Shown here piece after piece: positions 7,869 to 15,105 of a stretch of DNA of 64,000 nt. The notes under the pieces were generated by a model. That model was not told where the DNA came from and searched no databases. It saw only the letters and a list, made by a program, of their open reading frames with translations. Every line of letters begins with the position of its first letter. Within the stretch, counting starts at the first letter, position 1. The stretch comes from Alkalicella caledoniensis (lineage in GTDB: Bacteria > Bacillota > Proteinivoracia > Proteinivoracales > Proteinivoracaceae), in the NCBI RefSeq assembly GCF_014467015.1, contig NZ_CP058559.1, forward strand, positions 2,294,001 to 2,358,000. The letters are read 5' to 3'. A program made the position numbers and the translations under genes.

Positions 7869-9806
7869 TTGTTTGAATGGGATAAAACAGGATTTTTTAA
7901 AGGTTTCGTACCTAATAAGACAAAGAAAGGCAGCGAAAAAGAACCCGCTGTTGCTTATACCAAGGAAGAAAATCATATTACCCTGGAAGCTGCAAGAACG
8001 CATAAAAGCTTCAGTGGTGTTTTAGCTGATGATGCAGCTTTGATTGAATTTGATGACCAAGAGCAAGGGGAAATCTTTCTTAATATAATCAAAGGCTTGA
8101 AAATTCCCTGTTTAGTTAGTGACAGGGAAGGTGGTCAAGGTCATCACTTTCTATTTAAAGATACCTTGGGACAATTAAAAACTTGCACTGGTGTAATGTT
8201 AGCATGTGGTGTAAGAAAGGTTGATATAAAAACAGGTAAAAGAAACGGTTTAGAATGTTTAAAACTTCTAGGGAATGAAAGAACAGTGATTTACAATGAA
8301 GTACCATATTCTGAAACTGAAAAGTGGATGCTTCCCTTAGATAAGGTCATAGAGTTTTCAGAATTAGCTGATGGTGATGGTCGAAATCCCACACTGTTCA
8401 GATATATTGGAAGCCTTCAAAATGCTGGATTAACTATTGAAGAAGTCAGGCAAACCATAAGAATTATAAATAAATTTGTTCTTAAAGAACCAGTACAGGA
8501 AAAGGAAGTTGAAAGTATTTTGCGGGATGATGCTTTCTTTAGGCAATCATTCTTTAAAGGGAAAACATTCCTGCATGATAAGTTTGGGGATTACTTAAAA
8601 AACAACAATAACATCATCAAAATTGATGACAAGCTTCACATTTATCATGAAGGAACTTATATTCAAGCCCTGGACAAGATTGAAAGGGAAATGCTGAAGC
8701 TTATTCCTTTTCTAACTGATGCAAAAAGAAAAGAAGTCCTGAAATATCTGAATGTTATATGTGATGAAAAAGTAAAGGCTGATGCAAAACTGATTACCTT
8801 TAAGAACGGCATTTACAACATTGAAGATGATTCATTCATGGACTTTTCACCACAGCATGTAATTACTAACAAAATCAACTGGAATTACAACCCTGCTGCT
8901 TATTCCGAAATTGCAGATAAGACATTGAATAAGCTTGCTTGTCAAGATGAACAGGTAAGGTTGTTGCTGGAAGAACTGATTGGATACACGTTTTACAGAA
9001 GAAATGAATTAGGAAAAGCCTTTATTCTTACTGGTACTGGTGCAAATGGTAAATCAACATTCATTGCTGTTCTGAATCATATCCTGGGGGATAAGAACAT
9101 TGCAGCATTAGATTTAAAGGAACTTGGTGACAGATTTTCAACAGTCACATTATATGGGAAACTGGCAAACTTGGGTGATGACATTGGAAGTAACTTTATT
9201 CCTGACCCTTCCCTTTTCAAGAAGATTACAACAGGGGATAAGATTACAGCAGAACAGAAAGGGCAGCCAAAATTTGAATTCAACCCATACTGTAAGCTTA
9301 TATTCAGTGCTAATAATGTTCCAAGAATGAATGACAGAAGTAATGCAATAATCAGAAGGTTGGTCATCATACCCTTTGAAGCAAAATTCAGTGATAAAGA
9401 TAATGACCATGACCCTGAAATCAAGTATAAGCTGCAAAGTCAAGAATCAATTGAATACTTAATAAGCCTTGGAATAACCAGCCTGAAAAGGGTATTGAAA
9501 AACAAGAAGTTTTCAATATCAGAAAAAATCAAGAAAGAAGTGGATGAATTTGAGGTTGAAAATAACCCTGTCCTTGGATTTTTAAGGGAATGTGAAGAAG
9601 AAGATGTTCAGGTTGAAAATGAGCCTACAAAAGAAATATATCAAAGATACAAAGGATATTGTTCAAGAAATGGCTTTCAGGAAATGTCAAAGACTTCATT
9701 TTCAAGGCAGTTAAATCAAGTTGCTGGCTATACAACAGCAGTGACCAGGCTAAAAGGAAGTTTAAGCAGGGTGTATGTTAAAGCGGATAATGTAACTGTA
9801 ACGTAA
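7869..9806 (+). CDS. P4-type primase-helicase (D5 family)
   Basis: The 645-residue protein likely primes and unwinds DNA for replication of the element. An N-terminal primase-like part (residues 1-200) contains ADDAALIEFDD and DREGGQGHHFLF, resembling a primase-polymerase core. The C-terminal superfamily 3 helicase shows Walker A GTGANGKST (about residue 395), Walker B LANLGDDIG and sensor FSANNVPRM. A winged helix closes the protein. TTG 7869 follows AGGTGAT with 5 bases between; no ATG fits. The iteron-like array directly downstream is a likely origin. Confidence 0.88.
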   Translation: MFEWDKTGFFKGFVPNKTKKGSEKEPAVAYTKEENHITLEAARTHKSFSGVLADDAALIEFDDQEQGEIFLNIIKGLKIPCLVSDREGGQGHHFLFKDTLGQLKTCTGVMLACGVRKVDIKTGKRNGLECLKLLGNERTVIYNEVPYSETEKWMLPLDKVIEFSELADGDGRNPTLFRYIGSLQNAGLTIEEVRQTIRIINKFVLKEPVQEKEVESILRDDAFFRQSFFKGKTFLHDKFGDYLKNNNNIIKIDDKLHIYHEGTYIQALDKIEREMLKLIPFLTDAKRKEVLKYLNVICDEKVKADAKLITFKNGIYNIEDDSFMDFSPQHVITNKINWNYNPAAYSEIADKTLNKLACQDEQVRLLLEELIGYTFYRRNELGKAFILTGTGANGKSTFIAVLNHILGDKNIAALDLKELGDRFSTVTLYGKLANLGDDIGSNFIPDPSLFKKITTGDKITAEQKGQPKFEFNPYCKLIFSANNVPRMNDRSNAIIRRLVIIPFEAKFSDKDNDHDPEIKYKLQSQESIEYLISLGITSLKRVLKNKKFSISEKIKKEVDEFEVENNPVLGFLRECEEEDVQVENEPTKEIYQRYKGYCSRNGFQEMSKTSFSRQLNQVAGYTTAVTRLKGSLSRVYVKADNVTVT

Positions 9807-9990
9807 AATGTAACGTAAAATGTAACAGGCTTTAAGCCTTATATATAACGGGTTTTGTTAAACTGTTACACTTTGTTACAGATAGTTTTAACTTCTTTAT
9901 ATAAAAACAGTAGAAGAAAAAATTCAATTAGTAAAAATAAATATTATATATATTTACACTTAAAACTGTAACTTCTGTAACAAGTGTAAC
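9791..9990 (+). other. Iteron-like array, candidate replication origin
   Basis: The hexamer TGTAAC/GTTACA occurs nine times: plus strand at 9791, 9797, 9809, 9821, 9967, 9976 and 9985; minus strand at 9865 and 9875. Two 12-bp units GTAAAATGTAAC are in tandem, and the last three hexamers have a strict 9-bp period. Between the clusters lie the palindrome AGGCTTTAAGCCT and a very A+T-rich stretch. It is placed directly after a P4-type primase-helicase gene. Confidence 0.55.
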
Positions 9991-10021
9991 TGGAAAATAA
10001 AAAAGAAAGAAGGTAAAGAAA

Positions 10022-10159
10022 ATGACAGGAAACAATGGAAAAATGGAAACAAAGGGTGTTGACCAGGTATTTGAGGACATGCAGAAAGACCTAAATGATG
10101 TGAAGGCACTTATAAGAAGTCTATTCAACAGAAAGATTGGGGGTGTGTTTAATGGATGA
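10022..10159 (+). CDS. Small phage-like protein, 45 residues
   Basis: A 45-codon frame starts with ATG after GAAGGTAAAGAA and overlaps the next gene by 8 bases, which supports real translation. The peptide (KGVDQVFEDMQKDLNDVKALI) is a likely amphipathic helix or short coiled coil. No family is recognised. Confidence 0.5.
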   Translation: MTGNNGKMETKGVDQVFEDMQKDLNDVKALIRSLFNRKIGGVFNG

Positions 10160-10484
10160 ATTGAAGCTTATGACAGGTGAAGAATTCTTGAACAAGGTTA
10201 GAGGGATTAAGACAATCACAGATATTCAATGGCATATAGAAGGTGAAGATTGGTTTGACCCTGAGTTTGTCCAAATTATAGTAATTGCAGATGGTGAAAA
10301 AATTGAAATTACTTATCCAAGACCAAATGATTACTTTTATGATGAGTTTCGTCAATTCTGTGCAATAGCTTTGATTATCAATAAATTCATGGAACAGATA
10401 GGTAAGGATTTTAGAACAAATCATGCTAATAATTTGGCACAGGCTATAAATTATTCAAGACAAGAAATTAAAAATTTAAAATAA
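10152..10484 (+). CDS. Hypothetical phage-like protein
   Basis: This 110-residue acidic protein has no motif I recognise. ATG 10152 is used because it overlaps the upstream small gene and has GGGGGTG before it; the frame is also open from a GTG at 10137. It lies between the origin-like array and a structured non-coding stretch, so a role in replication or copy control is possible but unproven. Confidence 0.6.
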   Translation: MDELKLMTGEEFLNKVRGIKTITDIQWHIEGEDWFDPEFVQIIVIADGEKIEITYPRPNDYFYDEFRQFCAIALIINKFMEQIGKDFRTNHANNLAQAINYSRQEIKNLK

Positions 10485-10499
10485 CCCCCGCCTGATGAT

Positions 10500-10683
10500 G
10501 ACCTGCTGGTTACAGGTCGAAATCCCCTTAATGGGGATAGCGGGAACCCGCTTGGCTTAATGGGAGTTTAATGCCACCCATTTTATATAGATTGTTCTTT
10601 GAAAAGTTAATATCAAAGTCGCAATTCACGAATTGTAGGTTTTCATTTCCACCAAAGTGGCAGGTATGGGATATTTCATCCCA
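10500..10683 (+). ncRNA. Array of six short hairpins, candidate structured RNA
   Basis: In 184 bases there are consecutive stems: GACCTG/CAGGTC (10500-10518), ATCCCC/GGGGAT (10522-10538), GCGGG/CCCGC (10540-10551), TGGC/GCCA (10553-10576), CAATTC/GAATTG (10622-10635) and TGGGAT/ATCCCA (10667-10683). The first three are much more GC-rich than the surroundings. No coding frame with a good start crosses it. Possible roles are a regulatory RNA, a leader of the next gene or a single-strand origin. Confidence 0.45.
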
Positions 10684-10723
10684 ACCTAATAAAAAAAAAC
10701 GAATTGAAAGGATGGTTAAGATT

Positions 10724-11005
10724 ATGAAAAATTTAGAACAGGCTTATTATGATTTTGTGGAGGACAACAGGTTTCCAGAGGTTCAAAAACTTGATAATAA
10801 ACTGGACAAGCGGTTACAGGAATTGCTTACTGAAAAAGATTTTGATGAAATTTATGAAATTACTGCTGAATTAGGCGGGCTTAATATGGCAACAGGTTTT
10901 AAAGCGGGTTATGCAGAGGGAATGAAGGCAGCTTTGGAACTTCTTGCAACTGGTGATTTTGATAAGTTTGTCTTTTGTAGGGACAAGGATGAAGCCACTG
11001 AATAA
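10724..11005 (+). CDS. Small helical phage-like protein (DUF6809-like)
   Basis: The 93-residue protein is helical and contains ITAELGGLNMATGFKAGYAEGMKAALELL, typical of a small family frequent in clostridial phages and resembling DUF6809. Its function is unknown. The frame is open further upstream to 10571, but that part crosses the hairpin array, so ATG 10724 is preferred. The GAAAGG site is rather far away at about 13 bases, and ATG 10712 is the alternative. Confidence 0.6.
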   Translation: MKNLEQAYYDFVEDNRFPEVQKLDNKLDKRLQELLTEKDFDEIYEITAELGGLNMATGFKAGYAEGMKAALELLATGDFDKFVFCRDKDEATE

Positions 11006-11114
11006 TACTTTGGACAAGCATTAAACAATGGCTTCACCTGGTAAATATTGAATTCGCACTTTGATTTTATCATGTGAAGCCAATCTTTACAAATTTGAAA
11101 GGCTGGTGTGATTG

Positions 11115-11363
11115 ATGTCAAACGTACTAAAAATTGAAAAGTTAATATCATATATTGGTGAAGATGACTTTCAGCAATTAGTGGAAAATGAACCAGGGAT
11201 GCACGTCTATATTCCCAAAAGATTTGATGGTAGATTCCATGACATAAAGCAGCGGAATAAGCTGATAAGAGAAGATTATTATAATGGGGTAGATGTTCCT
11301 GAATTGTCGGTTAAATATGGATTAAGTGAAGCATGGGTTTATAAGATTATTGCTAAGAGATAA
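11115..11363 (+). CDS. Mor-like transcription activator
   Basis: The 82-residue protein ends with a helix-turn-helix typical of Mu Mor/C family activators (RNKLIREDYYNGVDVPELSVKY, then LSEAWVYKII), preceded by GMHVYIPK. Such proteins activate middle promoters of phages. It is followed by a strong terminator, so it is the last gene of its unit. It could switch on the hypothetical and tape-measure genes downstream, which is an inference. Confidence 0.7.
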   Translation: MSNVLKIEKLISYIGEDDFQQLVENEPGMHVYIPKRFDGRFHDIKQRNKLIREDYYNGVDVPELSVKYGLSEAWVYKIIAKR

Positions 11364-11388
11364 CCACTATATGTGGTTATCTTTTTTT
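11359..11388 (+). terminator. Intrinsic terminator after the Mor-like gene
   Basis: GATAACCAC-TATAT-GTGGTTATC is followed by TTTTTTT. A second small palindrome, ACAACACTATATGTTGT, follows at about 11392. Confidence 0.9.
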
Positions 11389-11482
11389 AGAACAACACTA
11401 TATGTTGTGGAAAATGGGGATTTTAAAGACCATACATTGTATAATTAAAGTATTAACATGGTAAAGAAAGGAAAGATGCAAA

Positions 11483-11719
11483 ATGCCAAGATTTTATGAA
11501 TTAGAAGTACCTGAAAAAGTAATTACTGAACGTGGTGAAATTCATTACTTCAAACAAGCCAAGAAGCTTCAGGTGTCCTTGGGTAAGTGGAAAACCCTTG
11601 ATGGTGAAGTTAAGCAGGGGAAAACAGTCACAATTGACCTTACACATTTCAAAGGCAATGAAGAACTGAAATCATTGTTGGAAATGGTCATTGCTGACCT
11701 TGAAGCAGAACCAGCTTAA
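11483..11719 (+). CDS. Hypothetical phage-like protein
   Basis: This 78-residue basic and acidic mixed protein (VITERGEIHYFKQAKKLQV) has no motif I recognise. ATG 11483 follows AAAGGAAAG. It opens the second rightward gene block, about 95 bp after the Mor-like terminator. Confidence 0.55.
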   Translation: MPRFYELEVPEKVITERGEIHYFKQAKKLQVSLGKWKTLDGEVKQGKTVTIDLTHFKGNEELKSLLEMVIADLEAEPA

Positions 11720-11810
11720 AGGGTAATCTGGCATATCTGACACCCTAAAAAGGGGTGATGACAATTATTGAACGAAAATGAACGATTTTTAGAAAAAAGG
11801 TGGTGTTTAC

Positions 11811-12173
11811 ATGGGAAAACCCAATAAAGAAACAATTGCTATAAACCTTCTAACTTCCCCATCCATGAAGGAAGCTGCTGAAAAGTCAGGGGTATCAGTT
11901 AGCACAATTTATAGGCTAAAAAAGCAACCATCTTTTCAGAAAATCCTGAAAAATGTAAAGGATGACATATTTCATGAAGCCATGAACAAGGCACAAGGTT
12001 ATTGTTTGGATTCACTGGAAACCTTGAAGAACATCATGCTTGATGAAGAAGCAACTGATTCTTCCAGGGTGAGTGCTGCAAGAAGCATCCTTGAATTAGG
12101 TTTGACCATGTATGAAGATGAAAACATTGTTCAAAGGTTAAAAGAACTGGAAAGAAGGCTTGGAAATGTTTAA
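11811..12173 (+). CDS. HTH protein resembling a terminase small subunit
   Basis: The 120-residue protein starts with an HTH (LTSPSMKEAAEKSGVSVSTI, then YRLKKQPSFQKIL), followed by helical repeats (SRVSAARSILELGL). This matches the layout of small terminase or phBC6A51-type DNA-recognition proteins. If it is a TerS, it would select DNA for packaging, but no large subunit is seen in the element. That would fit a satellite which redirects a helper's terminase. ATG 11811 follows AAAGGTGG. Confidence 0.55.
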   Translation: MGKPNKETIAINLLTSPSMKEAAEKSGVSVSTIYRLKKQPSFQKILKNVKDDIFHEAMNKAQGYCLDSLETLKNIMLDEEATDSSRVSAARSILELGLTMYEDENIVQRLKELERRLGNV

Positions 12174-12489
12174 GAAAAAAGTCACGTTAAGAAAACAAAT
12201 TAATAAAAGACTTGATGAAATGGATGTCAAAGTTCCAAATAACAAGCCTTCCATTGCTTTCATTGGTAAACTTCCTGATGGTAGATATGAAGTGGTAGAA
12301 CACTACAATGGGAAAAACTCAAATGGTATAGAAGTTACCCTTAAATATGTTGACAAAATCATTGACACCAAGGAAGAATATTTTTCACAAAAGCCTGATT
12401 GGAAGGTTTTTTATGGTGAAGCACCATTGGTTGAGGTTCTAAAAGACTTGCTAAAAAATCAACCATGGCAAATTGCAAAGGAATATTAA
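12166..12489 (+). CDS. Hypothetical phage-like protein
   Basis: The 107-residue protein overlaps the TerS-like gene by 8 bases, so the two are probably translated together. Its start is very basic (MFKKKVTLRKQINKRL) and the rest looks like a small beta-rich domain. No family is recognised. Confidence 0.55.
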   Translation: MFKKKVTLRKQINKRLDEMDVKVPNNKPSIAFIGKLPDGRYEVVEHYNGKNSNGIEVTLKYVDKIIDTKEEYFSQKPDWKVFYGEAPLVEVLKDLLKNQPWQIAKEY

Positions 12490-12537
12490 CCTAACAAAAC
12501 TTAACATTAAAAAAATTTGAAAGAGAGGTGTTAAATC

Positions 12538-12741
12538 ATGCCTTATTTGCAAATGTGGAATGACTTAAAGGAAACTTTGTTGGAAAAGAAATTCCAGGTG
12601 CGTAACAAAAAGGGTAAAAGAAACCTTAATGAAGTTACTTTAAGCTGGGTATTACGAGAAATGCAGAAGGTTGACCCAACCATTACAGATGCAATGCTTA
12701 CCCATCCTGGGGATGACAAGCCAATCACTGATGGATTTTAA
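12538..12741 (+). CDS. Hypothetical 67-residue phage-like protein
   Basis: A good AGAGAGGTG site precedes ATG 12538. The protein has a basic middle (KFQVRNKKGKRNLNEV). It lies in a same-strand run of small genes, and no function is recognised. Confidence 0.5.
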   Translation: MPYLQMWNDLKETLLEKKFQVRNKKGKRNLNEVTLSWVLREMQKVDPTITDAMLTHPGDDKPITDGF

Positions 12742-12768
12742 TTAGAAGAATAGGGGTGAATAAATAAT

Positions 12769-13515
12769 ATGGAATTAACATTTGAAGAAAAGCAACAAAA
12801 GATATTAGATTCTACTGGAAAGATTTTTGAAGCTTTTACTGGGATGACCAAAGATTATGTGAAGCTGATTAGGGAACATCATAAGATAATTACAGCAGAT
12901 GGTTCTGCTTCCTTACCTGGTCGCAAAATAGCAAAGGGCATGTATTCTGATGAATACATAAGTCAACACAGGGCAACTACAAAGGAAGCTGTTAAGGATT
13001 TGAAAAAGGCTTATATTGATAAAGCCAAGGAAGTTGTAAACAGCATAAAAGAAGAATATGGTGTTAAGCTGCCAAAACCACCTGTTGTTCCATCAGCAGC
13101 AGGTGAACAGATGCGTTACCAGTTGGAAAGGAATAATAATCTAATCCTTTGGCAAGCACAATTAGGATCAGCTACAATTGACGAATTAAAAGCCTTGCAC
13201 CAGGAACACCAAAGTAATCCTGATTTCATGATTCTTCTTGAAGCTGAATTGCGTAAACGTGATGACAATGCTGATTTGCAAAGATTAAGGCTTGAAATTC
13301 AAAACCCTGTAAATGATAAGGCTTTTGAAAAGCTAAATCAGATTGCGGTTGGTTTGGACAACCTGAATCAGATACCTTACTTCCCTGCAAATGTTAAAAA
13401 TGGGTTCAGTAACATATCTTACAGAAATGTTGATGATGACTTGGACAAGTTCCCAATTCCTGAAGGAACACCAGGGATTCCTTACAGACCAGTTTTTGAT
13501 ATTGTGGAAGATTAA
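12769..13515 (+). CDS. Hypothetical phage-like protein, helical
   Basis: The 248-residue protein is largely alpha-helical, with charged helices in residues 60-110 and a Pro-rich hinge (KLPKPPVVPS). It contains no catalytic motif I recognise. Size and position between TerS-like and tape-measure genes would suit a structural or scaffold role, but nothing in the sequence proves it. Confidence 0.55.
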   Translation: MELTFEEKQQKILDSTGKIFEAFTGMTKDYVKLIREHHKIITADGSASLPGRKIAKGMYSDEYISQHRATTKEAVKDLKKAYIDKAKEVVNSIKEEYGVKLPKPPVVPSAAGEQMRYQLERNNNLILWQAQLGSATIDELKALHQEHQSNPDFMILLEAELRKRDDNADLQRLRLEIQNPVNDKAFEKLNQIAVGLDNLNQIPYFPANVKNGFSNISYRNVDDDLDKFPIPEGTPGIPYRPVFDIVED

Positions 13516-13605
13516 TTGAATGGTTGAATGATGTTTGGATGCTGCACCTTTGTTGGAATACTTCACTGGTGCAGCAATTGCTTTATTCAGGGGGTGAATA
13601 GTTTG

Positions 13606-13920
13606 TTGAATGTAAATGCAATTGAAAATGATTTATATGCAAAAGTGTGTGATGGTTTTGCTGAATATGCGGAAAAAAGACTTATAAAGTATCAAAGTGT
13701 TCTTGATTTTTTAAGGGCAACTGACTTAAAAGCTATTGTAAATCTTACTACTGGACAGGTTTATGAATTATATGTTGGCTTCTGTGAATCCAGGGGATAT
13801 GAAAAGCTAGAACATACAGTATTTTCAAGGACAATTTGTGAATGTGGTTTTCAAACTCATCACCTAATTAAAACTGTAAATGGAAAGCGGAAGAAAAATA
13901 TCTATTTTACAATGTGGTAA
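13606..13920 (+). CDS. Stand-alone primase-tail winged-helix protein
   Basis: About 104 residues. The second half (YELYVGFCESRGYEKL, then HTVFSRTICECGF) matches the C-terminal winged helix of the element's own primase-helicase (YQRYKGYCSRNGFQEM, then KTSFSRQLNQVAGY). It therefore looks like a detached copy of the D5-type DNA-binding tail. TTG 13606 lies 8 bases after AGGGGGTGAA; the frame is open further upstream but has no better site. Confidence 0.6.
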   Translation: MNVNAIENDLYAKVCDGFAEYAEKRLIKYQSVLDFLRATDLKAIVNLTTGQVYELYVGFCESRGYEKLEHTVFSRTICECGFQTHHLIKTVNGKRKKNIYFTMW

Positions 13921-13936
13921 TTGGGGGAGGGCTGGA

Positions 13937-14764
13937 ATGGATGTATTACAAAGAAAAGAAGATGATAAAAGGCTGAAAAAACTAATAACCGCTTACAAGA
14001 ATGGAAATCAAATTGCATTGGTTGAAATATTTGAATTCTGTGAAGGTATGGTTGAGCGAATGTCAACTAAATATTATTCCATTGCTATCAAAAGAAGTAT
14101 GTCGATTGAAGATTTGAAACAGGAAGCATACCTGGGGTTGCTTGGGGCTGTTAATCATTTTAAGGTTTGCAAGGATAACAGTTTTATATCATATGCCTTT
14201 TCAGCAATGAATTATCAGATATTGGTATATATCAGGAACAATTCTAACCAGTTTGTTAAAACTGATGTGAAAAAAGGCTTTGCTTCTTTATCAAGCATGG
14301 ATGAAGCACTAAATGGTGAAACAGATACAACTTTAGGTGAAATGTTGCCTGATGAATGTAGTGAAGATGAATTTCATGAAATAGAAAAACTGGTTGATAA
14401 TGAAATCCTGAAAAAGGACATCCAAATGATGTTGGAAGATGTCATTGCAAGTGATGCTGAAATAGCCTTAATGAAAGATATATATGGGCTGGATGGTGAA
14501 ACATATTCCCTTAATGAAATATGTGAAAAGCACAATCTAACATTAAAGGAATTGGTCTTTAAAGAAAGACTAATGGTAATGCAAATTAGGAATTGTGGTA
14601 AGCTGGAAAATTATTTAGAAAAGTTTGATTACCACTGCAAAGAAGCTTACAAGTATGGGGTTCAAAGGTTTAAGGATACCAGGGTTTCATCAACTGAATA
14701 TGTGGCATTTATGAACATGGAAGGTCAGGAAGATTTAAGAAGAAAGGTGGTGAATGAAGAATGA
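13937..14764 (+). CDS. Sigma-70-like factor
   Basis: The 275-residue protein contains a sigma region-2-like stretch (MSIEDLKQEAYLGLLGAVNHF, FISYAFSAMNYQI) near residues 55-105 and a possible region-4-like HTH around residues 195-225 (YSLNEICEKHNLTLKEL). It may direct RNA polymerase to the element's own late promoters. ATG 13937 follows GGGGGAGG. It overlaps the next gene by 4 bases. Confidence 0.65.
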   Translation: MDVLQRKEDDKRLKKLITAYKNGNQIALVEIFEFCEGMVERMSTKYYSIAIKRSMSIEDLKQEAYLGLLGAVNHFKVCKDNSFISYAFSAMNYQILVYIRNNSNQFVKTDVKKGFASLSSMDEALNGETDTTLGEMLPDECSEDEFHEIEKLVDNEILKKDIQMMLEDVIASDAEIALMKDIYGLDGETYSLNEICEKHNLTLKELVFKERLMVMQIRNCGKLENYLEKFDYHCKEAYKYGVQRFKDTRVSSTEYVAFMNMEGQEDLRRKVVNEE

Positions 14765-15105
14765 ATCAGAACATTGAAGTAATCAATCCTAAATTATGGG
14801 CAGTTAGGTTTAACCTTATCCCATTCATCAAGGAAATTGATTATAAGCCTGATGCAGCAACACCAGCATATGAAGAACCTGCAAGAATAACCAATGATGG
14901 GAAGTTGCTTCTGAACAAAGATTGTCCAATCTATCAGCTTATGAAAGACATGTTCCCAAAGATTATGAAGAAGAAAGATGAGCAGTTGCAAAAAGAATTG
15001 AAGAATTCACAGATTAAAATGAATAAAACTGATATGGAAATTTTATATGCTTCTATGCTTCAGGTTGAAATAGAGCGTAGAGCAAAAGAAAGGGGTGAAA
15101 GTTAA
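14761..15105 (+). CDS. Hypothetical protein upstream of the tape measure
   Basis: The 114-residue protein overlaps both neighbours (ATGA with the sigma-like gene, one base with the tape-measure gene). The C-terminal half is helical and charged. Tail-assembly chaperones are usually encoded here in siphoviruses, but no frameshift pair is seen, so the role is open. Confidence 0.5.
   Translation: MNQNIEVINPKLWAVRFNLIPFIKEIDYKPDAATPAYEEPARITNDGKLLLNKDCPIYQLMKDMFPKIMKKKDEQLQKELKNSQIKMNKTDMEILYASMLQVEIERRAKERGES

Noticed and set aside
9791-9990. CRISPR array
   Set aside because: Repeats are only 6-12 bp with irregular gaps and no spacers of equal length; no cas genes are present.
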